Positions 46,935 to 60,197 of a stretch of 64,000 bases of DNA are shown piece by piece. Numbering within the stretch: the stretch's first letter is position 1; every line of letters begins with the position of its first letter. The notes beneath the pieces were generated by a model. It did not search any database, was not told the DNA's origin, and saw nothing but the letters and a program-made list of their open reading frames with translations. Origin of the DNA: Silene conica (taxonomy: Eukaryota; Streptophyta; Magnoliopsida; Caryophyllales; Caryophyllaceae); NCBI GenBank assembly GCA_029255685.2, contig CM055315.2:70895681-70959680 (forward strand), written 5' to 3'. A program made the translations under genes and the position numbers.

Positions 46935-47487
46935 CAACTCTTTCGAGTGATCCTTCCCTCCTCTTAAGCATCTTCTGCCTTGCCCTTGACTCTTAAGATT
47001 CTTGAAACCGAAATCTTTGAGTCTAAACAGTTCCAGTCAACCATAGGTTGACCATTAATGATGTTAAATATCTCATAAAGTTAGATTAGATGTCTTAGTC
47101 TAAGTTATCTAGAATCACTAGATAGAGTTTAGTCATAGCTAGTCGAGTTATTATCCTTATTATAAAGTTTCGAACTAAAAGTTTTGAAATGATTAGGTGC
47201 TTTTCACTGGTTTTAACGTCAATAAAGGTTGAGACTCGTTATTGGAGACGTCAGATAATTAGTTTTTCCATTTGTTGGTGTGAAAAATTTATTTTTAATG
47301 TCTTTGATTTGGAATGTCATAGTTCTTGAAAGATCTACAAGAACCCTCCATTCCCTTGATGAGATACTATTTTCATACGTTTTCTTTTTGAAATTTCATT
47401 CGTTTGATTTAAAAGATCGACCTACAATAGTTACACCCTTCCTTCTTCTAAGTTTCGAGGACGAAACTTTTTAAAAGGTGGGATGAT
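46935..47487 (+). other. 3' internal region and polypurine tract
   Basis: No pol domains. The last part has TTTCGAGGACGAAACTTT and then AAAAGGTGGGATGAT just before the LTR, the typical polypurine tract context of Tekay/Del-like gypsy elements. Confidence 0.75.
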
Positions 47488-49301
47488 TGTAACATTCCGT
47501 AATTTAGGAGACCTTTAGAATAGTGCAACGTGACATTTTAATTTAGTATTAATTTATTCTAAGGTATTTTAATTTATTTTGAATAAATTGAAATTTATAT
47601 CATTTAATAAAATATAAGTTTATAAAGATTTCGGATTAAAGTCGTAAAGTCGTAAAGTCGTAACTTTACGTTTTAATCAAGGTCGTCCATTTAATAAGTT
47701 TATTATATAGTCGTATATATACTTAATATTTTAGTAATAATAGTTTTGGTATCGGAATTGGTTTCGAAATTCGTATACGAGTCGTGTCGTGTCGTGACTT
47801 GAGCAAGGCCCAAGCCACGAATAAACTTGGCCGAGCAGCACGCCCAGCGCGCCTAGGCAATTGCCCGAGCAGAGGGACAGCAGTGCCGAGCCACTGCCAA
47901 GGCCAAGGCAGGCAACTGCCGAGCACAAGGAACAACAACCGACATGCTGCCCAAGCACAAGCAGTGTGCCCTTCCCCTCTTTTTGCCTTGACTTTCCTTG
48001 ACCCAAATTCAAGGGTTCTTCCTCATTTCACCTTCCCTAATTCATTTACCCAATTCACTCAATAGCCTCCTTCTCTACCTTCATCTTCAACCTTTAAACA
48101 TCCTAAGGTTTCAATCACAAAAACCTCTCTAAATCATTCATTACTCAACCAAATTCAATAAAAAATATATTTTCGGAATCCTCTCTTCATCCCTCACCTA
48201 CTAGTAAGTTTATATTTCATTTCCCCCTAAATTTATTTTAAGACCATCTTTTAGGGTTTCGAGTTTAAAGCTAATGTAAGTTGTTTAATTGTTGTTTTAG
48301 GTGAAGAATACAAGGATGGGCATGGAGATTTATTTGTGATTGAAGAAGAACCCGTTTTTAGCCTTTAGGCATCTTGGTTTTCACACTAGTTTAGGATTCC
48401 TTCTCTTTTTTTTTAACTCAAGGTAACTTTTCCGAGTGGCTCGACGAATTAATGCTACAAATAATTGTGTGTTTGTTGTTTGGATGTTATTTGATGAATT
48501 TGAACATGTTTGGGTGAAATTAGTAAACTTCATCTTGTTAAAGTATGTATGTTTGGATGTTGCTCATATGTTTCAAGTATGAGATAGCTTGAATGTTGAT
48601 TTGCATAGCTTAGAATGAAGTTGACGGAAATATTGTGGTTGTTGTAGGGAAAACGTGACAGCCCAGGTAGGACTGGTTCAGTCAGCCCGGTTCTGACCAG
48701 GTTCAGCCCGGTCCGACCCGTGTTGACCGAGGCGGTCATGGTCCGACTCTTTAGTTTTTAGGTATGATAATGATATTTAGTATTTGGTAAATGGGAAATT
48801 GCGACGGATGAGTATTTCATCATATTGATTATTTATTCACTTGGAATAGCTTCTTTAAGTTGATGACTTGATGTTTTAACATAATGGCTTAGTAATGGCA
48901 CGAAAATGATATAGATATGGCTTGAAATGAATTCATACTGAGATTTATGTTGTTTAGAGGTCTTGTGCCGAAAACTGAGCTGGGCCAGTTGACTGAACTA
49001 GGTTCAGTCAACTAGGTTTGACCGGTCAACCTCGATTTGACCGATGACCCGTGCGGGACTTGGGTCGAGGGTAAACATTCAGATGTTTTACGTAAGTGTG
49101 TTGCTTAAATGTTGGCTATGTTGATATTTTAGCTATTGAACATGTTATGCACTTCCCATATTAATGGTTGGTTGAATTGGATGACTTCATATGTTGGATG
49201 CTTACCTTTACTATGTTGATATTGGTTAATATTTGTTGATGGTTGATATTGATTGATATTAGCGGATAAGGCATGATAACGGATAAGGTTAGTTGTCACT
49301 T

Positions 49302-49392
<91 letters not shown>

Positions 49393-49416
49393 CTCGAGTT
49401 GGTCACTTGAATATAT
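47488..49416 (+). mobile_element. 3' LTR, left part (split by CACTA element)
   Basis: Begins TGTAACATTCCGTAATTTAGG and is collinear with 38548-40350 of the 5' LTR with few changes. It keeps the internal (TA)n at 49304-49387 uninterrupted, then TTGTTGCTCGAGTTGGTCAC, and is cut by the CACTA transposon at 49417. It resumes at 63561. Confidence 0.92.
49304..49387. repeat. (TA)n in the 3' LTR, unoccupied site
   Basis: An uninterrupted TA run at the position where the 5' LTR carries elements C and E. It is therefore a pre-insertion allele within the same window. Confidence 0.93.
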
Positions 49417-49434
49417 CACTACAAGAATAACCTG

Positions 49435-49725
49435 AAATAGCGACTAAACAGGCTACCGCTCTGGTAGTCGCTAATTAGCGACCGAAAAAAAAAGCGGGCG
49501 ACCGATATCGGTCGCTAAAATTAGCGACCAAAAGCTTATCCCCAACTTATCCTAAAAAATCCGCGCGAATCCGAGGGCGACCATAGCGCCATTTTAGCGA
49601 CCGAAAGTGGTTGCTAATTTAGCGACCGAAATCAGTCGCTAAAATTGGCGACCGATATCAGTCGCTAAAATTGGCGACCGATTCCAGTCGCTAAATTAGC
49701 GAACACTGTCGGTCGCTAACCCTCT
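49435..49725. repeat. CACTA left subterminal repeats
   Basis: At least eight copies of TTAGCGACCGA-like and GTCGCTAAAATT-like motifs in alternating direction. In CACTA elements such motifs are binding sites for the element's TNPA-type protein. Confidence 0.9.
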
Positions 49726-49739
49726 GTATATTTTTCGCC

Positions 49740-50787
49740 TCTTCTTCCTCCCGCCATTCCCCCACTCTCTTAAAGCTTAAAAGAAACCCCAAACCCCCTC
49801 CTCACCCGTTAACCATCGTGCCTCTACCGGAACACTGCAACGCCACCGGACCACCCGCCACCGCCATTCACCTACCTTATACTCGTTTTTCAGGTTTGTG
49901 TCAATTTAATAACTTTATTTATGTATTGAATCCCTTTATAGTATTATTGTAATTCACAATTGTTGTTAGTAATTAGATTATTAGGATGCTTTTAGTTAGT
50001 AATTAGATTATTAGGATGCTTTTTAGGATGCTTTTAGTTAGTTAATTAGGTTTCTTATTGTGATTAGGGTTAGAAATTGGGGAAAATTAAATGATGATTT
50101 TAGTTAGTAATTAGATTTCTAGGATGATTTTTGATGTTTATTATGTTTGTATGTGTAATTTAATTAGTATTTTTGGAAATTCGTTGATGTTAGGGTTAGT
50201 AATTGACAAAAATTGGAAAAAAATTGGGTGTTATTGTTACTGAGTGTTAGTATTGTTAGAAATTGGGAAAAAAAATGTTGAATGTCATTATTCAAATTAG
50301 TATATTATTGTAAGTTATTGTGAATATTTTCCGTGGAAGAATAGAATGACTATTGACCTAGTACCCGTTCATGAATTACTCGTTAGGAGGAATTCATGAA
50401 TAGTCCCCATTTTGGGACTGTCTTTGTATATTTCAAGTCACTTAGGTAGTAAATACATACTTATGAATTTATTAACGGGGAAAGAGTTTGGTAACAATTC
50501 CTTTAATGTTCTTCGAACACATATGTGAAATAAATACAAATTTATTTCACATTGTGTATTTGAAGAATTGAGGGGAATTGCTGGCAATTTTTTTTCCTCA
50601 CTAATAAATCACAAATGTGTGTTTACTAGTGACTTGAAATATACATTGATGGGTTTAGGCTGGAGTGATAAGGACCCAATTGAAATCTTGAAGTACATAT
50701 TGACTTGAATTCTTAGCTTGAACTTATTATTTGTTGAAATATTATTGAAATTGTTGTGTGTTTGGTTGCTGGTTTATTATATATTAT
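49740..50787 (+). other. CACTA 5' leader region
   Basis: CT- and CCACCG-rich leader at 49740-49893 ends in CAG|GTTTGTG, a plausible splice donor, suggesting a 5' UTR exon and a long intron leading to the transposase ATG at 56661. A short repeat of TTAGTAATTAGATTATTAGG occurs near 49970-50020. No coding domain. Confidence 0.45.
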
Positions 50788-51766
50788 TGACACAGCTGTC
50801 ACAACCCTATCAAAGATAACCAACTGGCCTAACTAATGTAGCAAGGAAGTCGGGATCGTATCCACAGGGAGACAAATATGAATTCTAAATGCTAAACTAA
50901 AGTCCGTTAAGGTAACCGGAATTGGGGGTTTTGTTTGTTTGTTTGGTCTAACTAGGAGTAGTGAAGGAATAGAGAAAAGAAAAGCGTAAAACAAAGTAGT
51001 GTAAAAATAATACGAAGGAAAAGGAACCAGGATAGTCGGTTCACCAATTGCAATGACAAAGTAACGGTCAAGTCTAGGTCAAGAGTCGGTCGCAAGTGGA
51101 AATTTAAGGGGTAGAGAAAAGGTCCTCTCGGATCGCTATTCGCCCTAGAATGCTTCTAACGGGATCTCGCAATTTTTTAGGGCACTCTAATGTTTATGAC
51201 AGGTCTAACCCTCACCAGGCTTTCGATCTTAGGTCGGGGTTTACCATACGAATAATTAGCTACGTCGACTTAACCAATTAAACACAAATAAATGTCATAA
51301 TTAACAACAGAGACAAATTACCAACAACCGATCTAACCTAAAGGAACTTCGTCACATTATCATTGGATCACCTATATCCTAGTCAAGTGGATTAGCTACG
51401 CATGATAGAGGGAACGATTGAGATAGAATAAATAATGGAAAGGGAGTACATGATCGATAATAAAATTGCAAGATAAAACAAAAGAAAGCAAGGAGTAAAG
51501 AAAATGAGAATAAAAAGAACAAAGGTAGATTAAATTACCGAATGCAAATGGCAAAGTAGAGTTCTTGAAAGCTAGGAAAATGCTACCGAATGATTACTGA
51601 TTACAAGTTTTCTAGAGTAAAATCTAAGAGTATAAAGGTAAAGGATAAAAAGTTAAGATTAAAAGTAGTCTAAAAAGAACTCAAAAGCTGCTTAAAAACG
51701 AAATAGTCTGATTCCCATCCGATGACCTAATGGGCTTAGGTTAAATTTGGGCTTCGGGAAAGAAAA

Positions 51767-51893
51767 CTGGTCGATCGACTTGGGATCCGGTCGATCGACT
51801 TTCTTATCGACCAAAAGTGGTCGATCGACTAAAACACTGGTCGATCGACTTAGTAATCGACCAAAAATGGTCGATCGACTATATCTGTCGAAC
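51767..51893. repeat. TGGTCGATCGACT repeat cluster (in both LTRs)
   Basis: Five copies of (T/C)GGTCGATCGACT interleaved with TTATCGACCAAAA/TAATCGACCAAAA; the same cluster is at 56085-56205 in the other LTR. CGATCG is palindromic, so each unit is a small dyad. It lies in the middle of the LTR. Confidence 0.85.
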
Positions 51894-52359
51894 AGATTTC
51901 CTGCAATGCGCACTGAACTTCAAACGGCTGCCATTTCTTCGTTACTCAGGCAAATCAAGCGTTTTTGGTGGCGATGGAAAGCTAAGAGGATAAGATTTCA
52001 TCTCCAATTTGAATCACTCGATATCATTTTTAGAACTCGAGTTATGGCTCTTCAAAGTAGGCACTAGCGGTGTGAAGCTCTTCTTTCGCTCGATAGACTT
52101 CCATTACTTCTACGCGCATCTCAAGATGGTAGTAACAAGCTCCGACTCAACTCTTTTCCTAAATGCATGCATGGGACATGTTTTAGGCTTGATTATGATC
52201 TTCTCCGGCTCATATATGCAAATAACACAAGACAAACCAAAGTAGACTATTCGGGGGACATTTGTAGTAAAACGCTACGAAATAAGCATGGAAATGCGTG
52301 CTAATATGGCCTAAAAGGTCTATATAAAATGCACGCATCAAACTTCCCCAAACCGAACC

Positions 52360-54202
52360 TTTGCTTGTCCCCAAGCAAAAAGTGTAACAAAGAAGGACTA
52401 AAAAGATAGGAGTTAAACACGAACAAGTAATCCGTCGACTCAAATATCTAAAGCAAGTGAATCATCACTAATTGTCAAATCCTAAGGCAAACGAATCTAA
52501 ACATGCTTCATAAAGCAATTGGACTTTGGACTTTGCAAGATTATCTAAACTGGTCTCTCACGGGTCGCTCAATCGCTCAAACAAACACAAGGCAATAAAT
52601 AGTGCAAGATAGGAAGAATCGAGATCACTTACCTAACTGCGACCTATAAGAACATGCATGCGATCTAATATGAATAGAGTCTCTACAACCGTACGTATGC
52701 ATTCCCACACTTTAATGAACATGATACATGCCGAGGATAGTTATGGGATATGTGAGGCTATGGGTAAGAAGGTGATGAAAATGAATTTGGCAAAAACTGG
52801 AGTTAAAAGCCAAGCCAGTAACTATGAGAACCAAATTATATATATATCTCCCAACTTCATACTCAATACATCATTACACAACAATGTAGATTGGGCGCAT
52901 CAACTCTCAATACCTCAAAAGCTAATCAACCCCCCATAAGATACGATATAAAAAACACGGGAGTAGAAAAATCGTCAATTGATTTCTTCAACTTTTCAAA
53001 CATGAATTTTTCCTCTTTATTTTTCTTCATCATACTACCCTTTTTCTCAATTTCTCTTTTTCTTCCTTTTTTTTTCTCTTTTTTTTTTCATCTTTTTTCC
53101 CTTTTTTTTTCATCTTTTTTCTCCTTTTTTTTTTCTTTTTTTTCTTTCACCCATTTTTCTTATGACAAGATAAAGTAACCAAATTGTAAAACAACACATT
53201 CCCAAAAGGCTATCATTACTAGCTCGGCTAGGGTGGGCAAAATCATGGATTGTAGCTATATGGGACAGAAATAGGCAAATTTGGCTTTGTGAAGCTTATT
53301 GGTAAAATGAATAAAAGGGAACCTCTACCACATGTATCAACAAACCGCAAACCCGAATGCATACAGGTATAAAGAACACTGAACTCATGTTTATGCAAAT
53401 TGATGTTACATGTCTCATAAGGAGTAACTACTCACTTTCGTAGATGAACCGGTCATGAATGTCACCGGTTGTAGGCTCAAATTCCTTAGAAAGTTATTGT
53501 AGGTTGCCAGAATATCAAATCCAGTCTACTTGTCTAACATGCTTTGAAACGAGATTCGAGAAAATTGCCAAAGAACTTGCTAAAAGATGTGAAACAATTA
53601 CGTAGTTTGAGTTTTCTGACGGTTTAACAGCACTGAGAAACTCCAAACTGACTCTATCTAGTATGGAAAAGTAAACGTGAGTTTTTTTTTTTTTTGGTAA
53701 TTTTAGGTTTTCTTTTGGTAATTTTAGGATGCAAGGGAAATGATAAAACAATGCATATGTAAATGAAACGTGATAATAGAAATGTAATAAAAACAATATG
53801 CAGACCAAATATGGATGCATAACCTCCCCAAACCAAACCGTACAATGTCCTTATTGTACAAAGTAAAGGAAAAGAAATGCAAACTAAAGAGAGTGAGTCA
53901 GAAACTTACAAGAATGCGCGCACCACGGACCTCCCCAAACCGAACCAGATATGGGAGGTAATCAGAGACTCGATCGAGTCATTTGTCGCATCAGCAAGCG
54001 ACGAAGTTGCCGCTGATACTTTTCAGCTGACCAAGTGGTTACCCATGAATGTACATAATCAAAACAGCTCATAGCCCTCAGAAGTCGGTAAAAAATCTGC
54101 GCATGTGCTACACAAAAGCATAAGTAGCACCAGCAATTAATAGGAGCAAATAAAAACAAAGTGAAATACCGTATCACCTTGTTAAACTTTATTTGACAGC
54201 TC
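52360..54202. other. Interior of nested retrotransposon, no recognised gene
   Basis: Contains CCCCAAACCGAACC motifs at 52347, 53826 and 53933 and a T/C-rich tract (53000-53160) that is a long purine run on the coding strand. Open frames here are compositional artefacts. Confidence 0.5.
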
Positions 54203-54940
54203 CTATAAAAAATCAACCGAATAATTCCACCCTTTAGCCGAGGGTGGAACACCAAAGCTCAAATCATAGGAAAACAGAGAGTTAGAGACCACAAAAACAT
54301 TTAACAATGAAAACACATGAGTTGAAATAACCTGCTTAGACGGGTATTCTACGTGAGGTGGAGGAGTCCAGTGTGTAATAGGAGAAGGTGGGTAGTCATC
54401 CCAAATTGAAGGGGCGGTAAAGTCAAATGTGTTAACGGGGTCACCTATAACATACTCATCTATCATATTATCATATGAGTCCCATTTGACCTCTAGACTT
54501 TCCAATCGCTCATCCTCACTCTTCTCATCGCAAGATTCGTCACGAAAGGGATTCTCTATGGGCTCCCTCAAGTCTTCCTCACGTGGCTCGATATCTGTAA
54601 AAGTATCATAGAGAGGTTCTAGATCATCCTCAAAGAAGGGATTATCAACTAAGCCAATGGTATCCTTCTCTATGGTTCCGTCAACGTCATTTTCATTATG
54701 TAAAATGGTTTCTACGGTCTCACCCATCCCCTCATCCATGTCTGACCAAAGTGAGAAAGTGGGTTTAATACTCTCAAGGGCAAACCAGTCAAAGAATTCC
54801 AAAAGCTCATTGACAAGTTTCTCACTGAAATCTCCCTTACCTATTGAGCTGAAGTAAGATCGTGTAGGGTCATTCATACCCCGGATGATAGACAAGCAAA
54901 TCTGAAGGGCGGTCAAGGTTCCATAATTCAATGTATCCAA
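54203..54940 (-). CDS. Acidic 245-aa protein of the nested retrotransposon, unknown
   Basis: An intact minus-strand frame lies shortly after the PBS, in the position of gag. The protein is rich in Asp and Glu in its central part (DMDEGMGETVETILHNENDV; ESCDEKSEDERLESLE) and has a Pro-rich stretch (PPSPITHWTPPP) at about residues 180-195. It lacks a CCHC knuckle, protease, RT and integrase motifs. It may be a remnant or a lineage-specific gag N-terminal protein. I do not recognise the family. The upstream Met choice is arbitrary. Confidence 0.45.
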   Translation of the reverse strand: MDTLNYGTLTALQICLSIIRGMNDPTRSYFSSIGKGDFSEKLVNELLEFFDWFALESIKPTFSLWSDMDEGMGETVETILHNENDVDGTIEKDTIGLVDNPFFEDDLEPLYDTFTDIEPREEDLREPIENPFRDESCDEKSEDERLESLEVKWDSYDNMIDEYVIGDPVNTFDFTAPSIWDDYPPSPITHWTPPPHVEYPSKQVISTHVFSLLNVFVVSNSLFSYDLSFGVPPSAKGWNYSVDFL

Positions 54941-56660
54941 CCACTCCTCGAACCTGTCTATGTACGCACCAAATGATTCGTCTTCACCCTGTGGAGACTG
55001 GATTGAAGATATTAGAATGGCCTCAAGGAACCGAAGTTCCTTGAGACAAAAGACAAACTAAACTAAAGCAAATAAAATATCACCGTCTCCCCGGCAACGG
55101 CGCCAAAATTTGACACGGCTGTCGCAACCCTATCAAAGATAACCAACTGGCCTAAATAATGTAGCAAGGAAGTCGGGATCGTATCCACATGGAGACTAAT
55201 ATGAATTCTAAATGCTAAACTAAAGTCCGTCAAGGTAACCAGATTTGGGGTTTTGACTGTTTGTTTTAACTAAACTAAAAGTAGTGAAGGAAAAGAGAAA
55301 AAGAAAAACGTAAAGCAAAGTAGTGTAAAAATATAAGGGAGAGAAAACTAGGATAGTCGGTTCACCAATGATTGTGTAACGATAGGGGGTTTAGGTCGCA
55401 GATCAGTCGCAATTACCGGTCTAAGGGGTAGTGAAAATGTCCTCTCGGATCGCTATTCGCCCTAGAATGCTTCTAACGGGCTCTCGCAACTTATTAAGGC
55501 ACTCTAATGTTTATGACATGTCTAACCCTCACCAGGCTTTCGATCTTAGGTCGAGGTTTACCATACGAGTAATTAGCTACGTCGACTTAACCAACTAAAC
55601 ACAAATAAATGTCATAATTAACAACAGAGACAAACTACCAACAACGGATCTAACCTAAACGAACATCGTCACATTATCATTGGATCACGTATATCCTAGT
55701 CAAGAGGATTAGCTACGCATAATATAGGGAACGATTGAGATAGAATAAATAATCGAAAGGGAGTACATGATCGATAATAAAATTGCAAGATAAAATAAAA
55801 GAAAGCAAGGAGTAAAGAAAATGAGAATAAAAAGAACAAAGGTAGATTAAATTACCGAATGCAAATGGCCAAGTAGAGTTCTTGAAAGCTAGGAAAATGC
55901 TACCGAATGATTACTAATTACAAGTTTTCTAGAGTAAAATCTAAGAGTAAAAAGGTAAAAGATAAAAAGTTAAGATTAAAAGTAGTCTAAAAAGAACTCA
56001 AAAGCTGCTTAAAAACGAAATAGTCTGATTCCCATCCGATGACCTAATGGGCTTAGGTTAAACTTGGGCTTCGGGAAATAAAACTGGTCGATCGACTTGG
56101 GATCCGGTCGATCGACTTTCTTATCGACCAAAAGTGGTCGATCGACTAAAACACTGGTCGATCGACTTGGTAATCGACCAAAAATGGTCGATCGACTATA
56201 TCTGTCGAACAGATTTTCTGCAATGCGCACTGAACTTCAAACGGCTGCCATTTCTTCGTTACTCTGGCAAATCAAGCGTTTTTGGTGGCGTTGGAAAGCT
56301 AAGAGGATAAGCTTTCATCTCCAATTTGAATCACTCGATTATCATTTCTAGAACTCGATTTATGGCTCTTCAAAGTAGGCACTAGCGGTGTGAAGCTCTT
56401 CTTTTGCTCGATAGACTTCCATTACTTCTACGCGCATCTCTAGATGGTAGTAACAAGCTCCGAATCAACTCTTTTCCTAAATTCATGCATGGGACATGTT
56501 TTAGGCTTGATTATGATCTTCTCTGGCTCATATCTGCAAATAACACAAGACAAACCCGGGGAACATTTGTAGTAAAACGCTACGAAATAAGCATGGAAAT
56601 GCGTGCTAATATGGCCTAAAAGGTCTATATAAAATGCACGCATCAATTATCTAGATTAAA

Positions 56661-59600
56661 ATGAAGAGATTTGAACGTAGCTGGATGTACGAAGAAAGAG
56701 TAGATAAGAAGAAACGTCCTAATGCTAGATTTGTAAAGGGAGTTCGTGGGTTTATTTAATTTGCTAGATGTTCAGAATCATATGATTTCGAACAACGCAA
56801 ACTTAGGTGTCCTTGTACTAAATGTAAAAACTTAATATATTTACTTGAGATAGAAGTAGAAGAACATCTTATTACGAATGAGTTTTTTCCAAACTATTAC
56901 AACTAGATATCACATGGGGAAAAATACTCTTCTGATCCCAAACACCCTCAAATCCAATCAAATGAGAACCCGTATAGAGATATGGTACTTGATGCCTTTG
57001 AGTCGAATGCTTTCACTAATACCGATCGTGTACCTATAACCGAGGAAGAAGATCCAAACCCATAAGCAAAAGCCTTTTTTGATATGCTAAGGGACTCCGA
57101 GAAAACTTTATATGAGGGGAGCATAATGTCATTGTTGCAAGTTGCATCGAGGATAGTAACGTTAAAATGTGAGTACAATATGCCGTTTAAAGCGGTTGAC
57201 AGTATTGCTACTTTAATTGAAGATGTTATACCCGATAATAACATTATGACCCGTAATTTTTACAATACCAAAAAAGTGGTCAAAGGTCTTCAGCTTCCAC
57301 ATGAAAAGATTGACGCATGTCCTGGAGGATGTATGCTTTTTTGGAAAGATGATGCGTTGCTAACCAAATGCAAGAAATGTCAAAGGGATAGATATGAGAC
57401 AAGTGAGGGAAATATTATCTTGAAGGGAAAAAAGGGTAAGAAGAGTGGAAAAACAAAGAAACCAATATTAGTAAACCCATTAATTTATCTTCCCTTAGCT
57501 CCAAGACTTCAAAGGTTATATGCCACGAAAAATATTGCCAACCAAATGAGATGGCACAAAGAAAACCCCCGTACACCAGGAAAGATGTGTCATCCGAGTG
57601 ACGGAGAGGAGTGGAAGTGTTTTGATAGGTTGTATCCTGATTTTGCCGAGGAACCTCGCAGTGTGAGACTTGGCTTGTGTACGGATGGGTTTGACCCTTT
57701 TGGTCAGTTTGGCAGATCTTACTCGTGTTGGCCTGTAATGATCACACCGTACAACTTACCTCCTTGGCTATGTTCGAAAAGACAATTTATTTTCCTCTTA
57801 CTACTTATTCCCGGTCCTCATTACCCAAAAAATAACTTGGATGTCTATTTACAACCGTTGGTGGAAGAACTGAAGTATCTGTAGGAAGTTGGTGTCGAAA
57901 CATTTGATGTGTCCAAGAAGCAAAACTTCCAACTAAGAGCTTCATTGTTGTGGACTGTAAGTGATTTCCCCGCATACAGTATGCTATCAGGCTGGGCAAC
58001 AGCGGGGCGAATGGCATGCCCTTACTGCATGGATAATAGCAAAGCTTTTTACCTCCCTAATTCCAAAAAGATTAGTTGGTTTGATTGCCATAGATGCTTC
58101 TTACCGGATGTACATGTCCATAGAAAGAACAAAAAAGCCTTCTTAAAAGGAAAGGAGGTGCGTGACGATGCTCCGGATAGACTCCCAGGTGATGCAGTCT
58201 GGGAGGCTATACGTGAATTGCCATCTACCAACGATGGGACTGAAGAAGAATTTAGAGAGCTAAAAAAGAATAAAAGAGTGGTTGGTTTAAAAGAAGTATT
58301 TTTTGGGATTTACCCTATTGGAAAACAATGTTGATCAGACACAATTTGGATGTCATGCACATAGAGAAGAATTTCTTTGAGCTACTTATTCATACGATTA
58401 TGGATGTTAAAGGAAAGACACGTGATAATATTGGCTCAAGAATAGAATTGAAGAAATTTTGTGATCGTCCTAAACTTCACATTCGTAGGGATGGGTCAAT
58501 GCCAAAAGCACCATTTACTCTTGATAAAGCTCAAAGAAAGGTATTGTGCGATTGGGTAAGAGACTTAAAGTTCCCCGATGGATATGCCTCAGATTTAAGC
58601 CGTTGTGCTGATTTAAAGGAATTGAAGTTAAAAGGGTTGAAAAGTCATGACTGCCAAGTTTTCATGGAGCGCTTGTTACCAGTGGCTTTGAAAAATTTAC
58701 TCCCGACCACCGTTTGGAATGCAATTACAGCAATTAGTCAATTTTTTCAGAGACTTGTGTTCCTCCACGATATCAGTTGATGACATGATTCGTTTGGAAG
58801 ACAAAATTCCAGAAATTTTGTGTAAACTTGAGATGATATTTCCGCCTTCTTTTTTCAATTCGATGGAGCATCTACCCATTCATTTGCCATATGAAGCTAA
58901 AGTTGGTGGACCCGTTCAATATAGGTGGATGTATCCTTTCGAAAGGTTTCTTAATTATGTGAAAAAGAAAATTGGTAATAAAGCTCGTGTGGAAGGTTCT
59001 ATTTGCAATGCATACCTAACGGAAGAAATTGCCAATTTTTGCTCTTTTTACTTTGAAAAACATATTGACACCAAAGCAAAAAACTTGATTATTGAAGAAG
59101 CGGATGAGTTAGATACAAGTTTACCTAAGTGTTTTCATGTACAAGATGATGAATGGTGTTCTTCTGCTGGGGGAACAAAGATTTCTGGAAGACAAGGAGT
59201 ATAATCGTGCTCACCTTTATGTCCTATCTAATTGTGAGGTTTTGGAGCCATATGAAGCAAAATTTGTGACAGATTTCATGACTGATCACCCTAATGTTAA
59301 AAGAGAGGATGTTTGGAGTAAACACGAGGATCAATTTCCAGCATGGTTTCGAAAGCATGTAATTAAGCTAAATATCCAAGATGATGTGGTTAGAAGCTTA
59401 GCTTTGGGTCCTTCTCGAAAGGTTGTCACGTGGAATCATTATTTAGTTAATAGGTTTAAGTTTTACACATTCGACTACGAGAAAAGTAAGGCTAAATGCA
59501 ACTATGGCGTTACTATTTCTTCTCTTGATGGCAATGACTATTATGGGATATTAGAGGATATCTTTGAGTTGTGCTATAATGGGCGTGAACGGGGTTATAA

Positions 59601-59826
59601 AGCTGTCTTATTCAAGATTCAATGGAGAGATAATTCTATAACTGGAACGAGAGTCCATGATCGCTACAAGCTTGTAGAAGTGAATCATACTCGAACCTAT
59701 TCTAAATATGATCCATTTATACTTGCACAACAAGCTCATCAAGTTTATTATGCATCTTCGCCTAGCACAAGTAAAGATATACAACAAAAGAATTGGTGTG
59801 CGGTAATTAATACAAAGGCGCGATAA
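56661..59826 (+). pseudogene. tnp2-like: CACTA transposase, TNP2/TNPD type, multiply broken
   Basis: From ATG 56661 the frame encodes an N-terminal transposase-associated domain (CPCTKCKN), then the Transposase_21 (TNP2) domain (ACPYCMDNSKAFYLP, SWFDCHRCFLP, then LIRHNLDVMHIEKN), a DUF4218-like domain (MEHLPIHLPYEAKVGGP, RWMYPFERFL) and a DUF4216-like domain (FYTFDYEKS; VLFKIQWRD). It would cut and join the CACTA ends. Damage: in-frame stops at 56757, 56904, 57063 and 57882, and frame changes at the T-run 58298-58304, near 58725-58750 and near 59150-59190. An acidic tail coded by GATGAT/GAGGAG repeats (59830-60080) follows a TAA at 59824. Inactive, but still clearly recognisable over about 1000 residues. 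Confidence 0.93.
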
Positions 59827-60197
59827 GAAGTCGACACATCCTTTTTCCAAGAAGAAGTTGTATCAGAGTCAATTATGTCCCCAGTTGATCAAGAAGTCAT
59901 TTATGGAAATGAGATAGAAGCGGGAGAGGATTTAGAAGATGATGAAAGGGAGGGGCAAGATCAGTTACAACATAATAATGATGCAGAGTTAGAATAGGAG
60001 GAAGAAGATGATGACGAGGAGGAGAAGGTAGAAGAAGAAGAGGATGACGATGATGATGATGATGATGATGATGATGAGTAAAAGTAGTAGGAGGTTAACA
60101 TCTTATAAATTTGTTCAGGTTCTGTTTTTTAATATTTTACAAACATGTATTCTGTTATATATATATGTTAACATTTTTCCTACAATTATAGGTTCAC

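Larger units (their letters stand above)
50788..56645 (-). mobile_element. Non-autonomous LTR retrotransposon in the CACTA element
   Basis: Two LTRs (50788-52340 and 55111-56645) of about 1.54 kb are over 90% alike by eye, flanked by the target duplication ATTAT (50783-50787 and 56646-56650). On the minus strand the LTR starts TGATGCGTGC and ends GTGTCA. The PBS-like GGCGCCGTTGCCGGGGAGAC lies just after the 5' LTR (55104-55085), and the PPT-like GGTTCGGTTTGGGGAAGTT just before the 3' LTR (52359-52341). These fit a Ty3/gypsy Tat/Athila-type derivative (inference). The interior encodes no pol, only one acidic open frame. Confidence 0.92.

Noticed and set aside
52891-53178. Phe/Ser-rich membrane-like protein
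   Set aside because: Product of a T/C homopolymer-rich tract in the nested retrotransposon interior.
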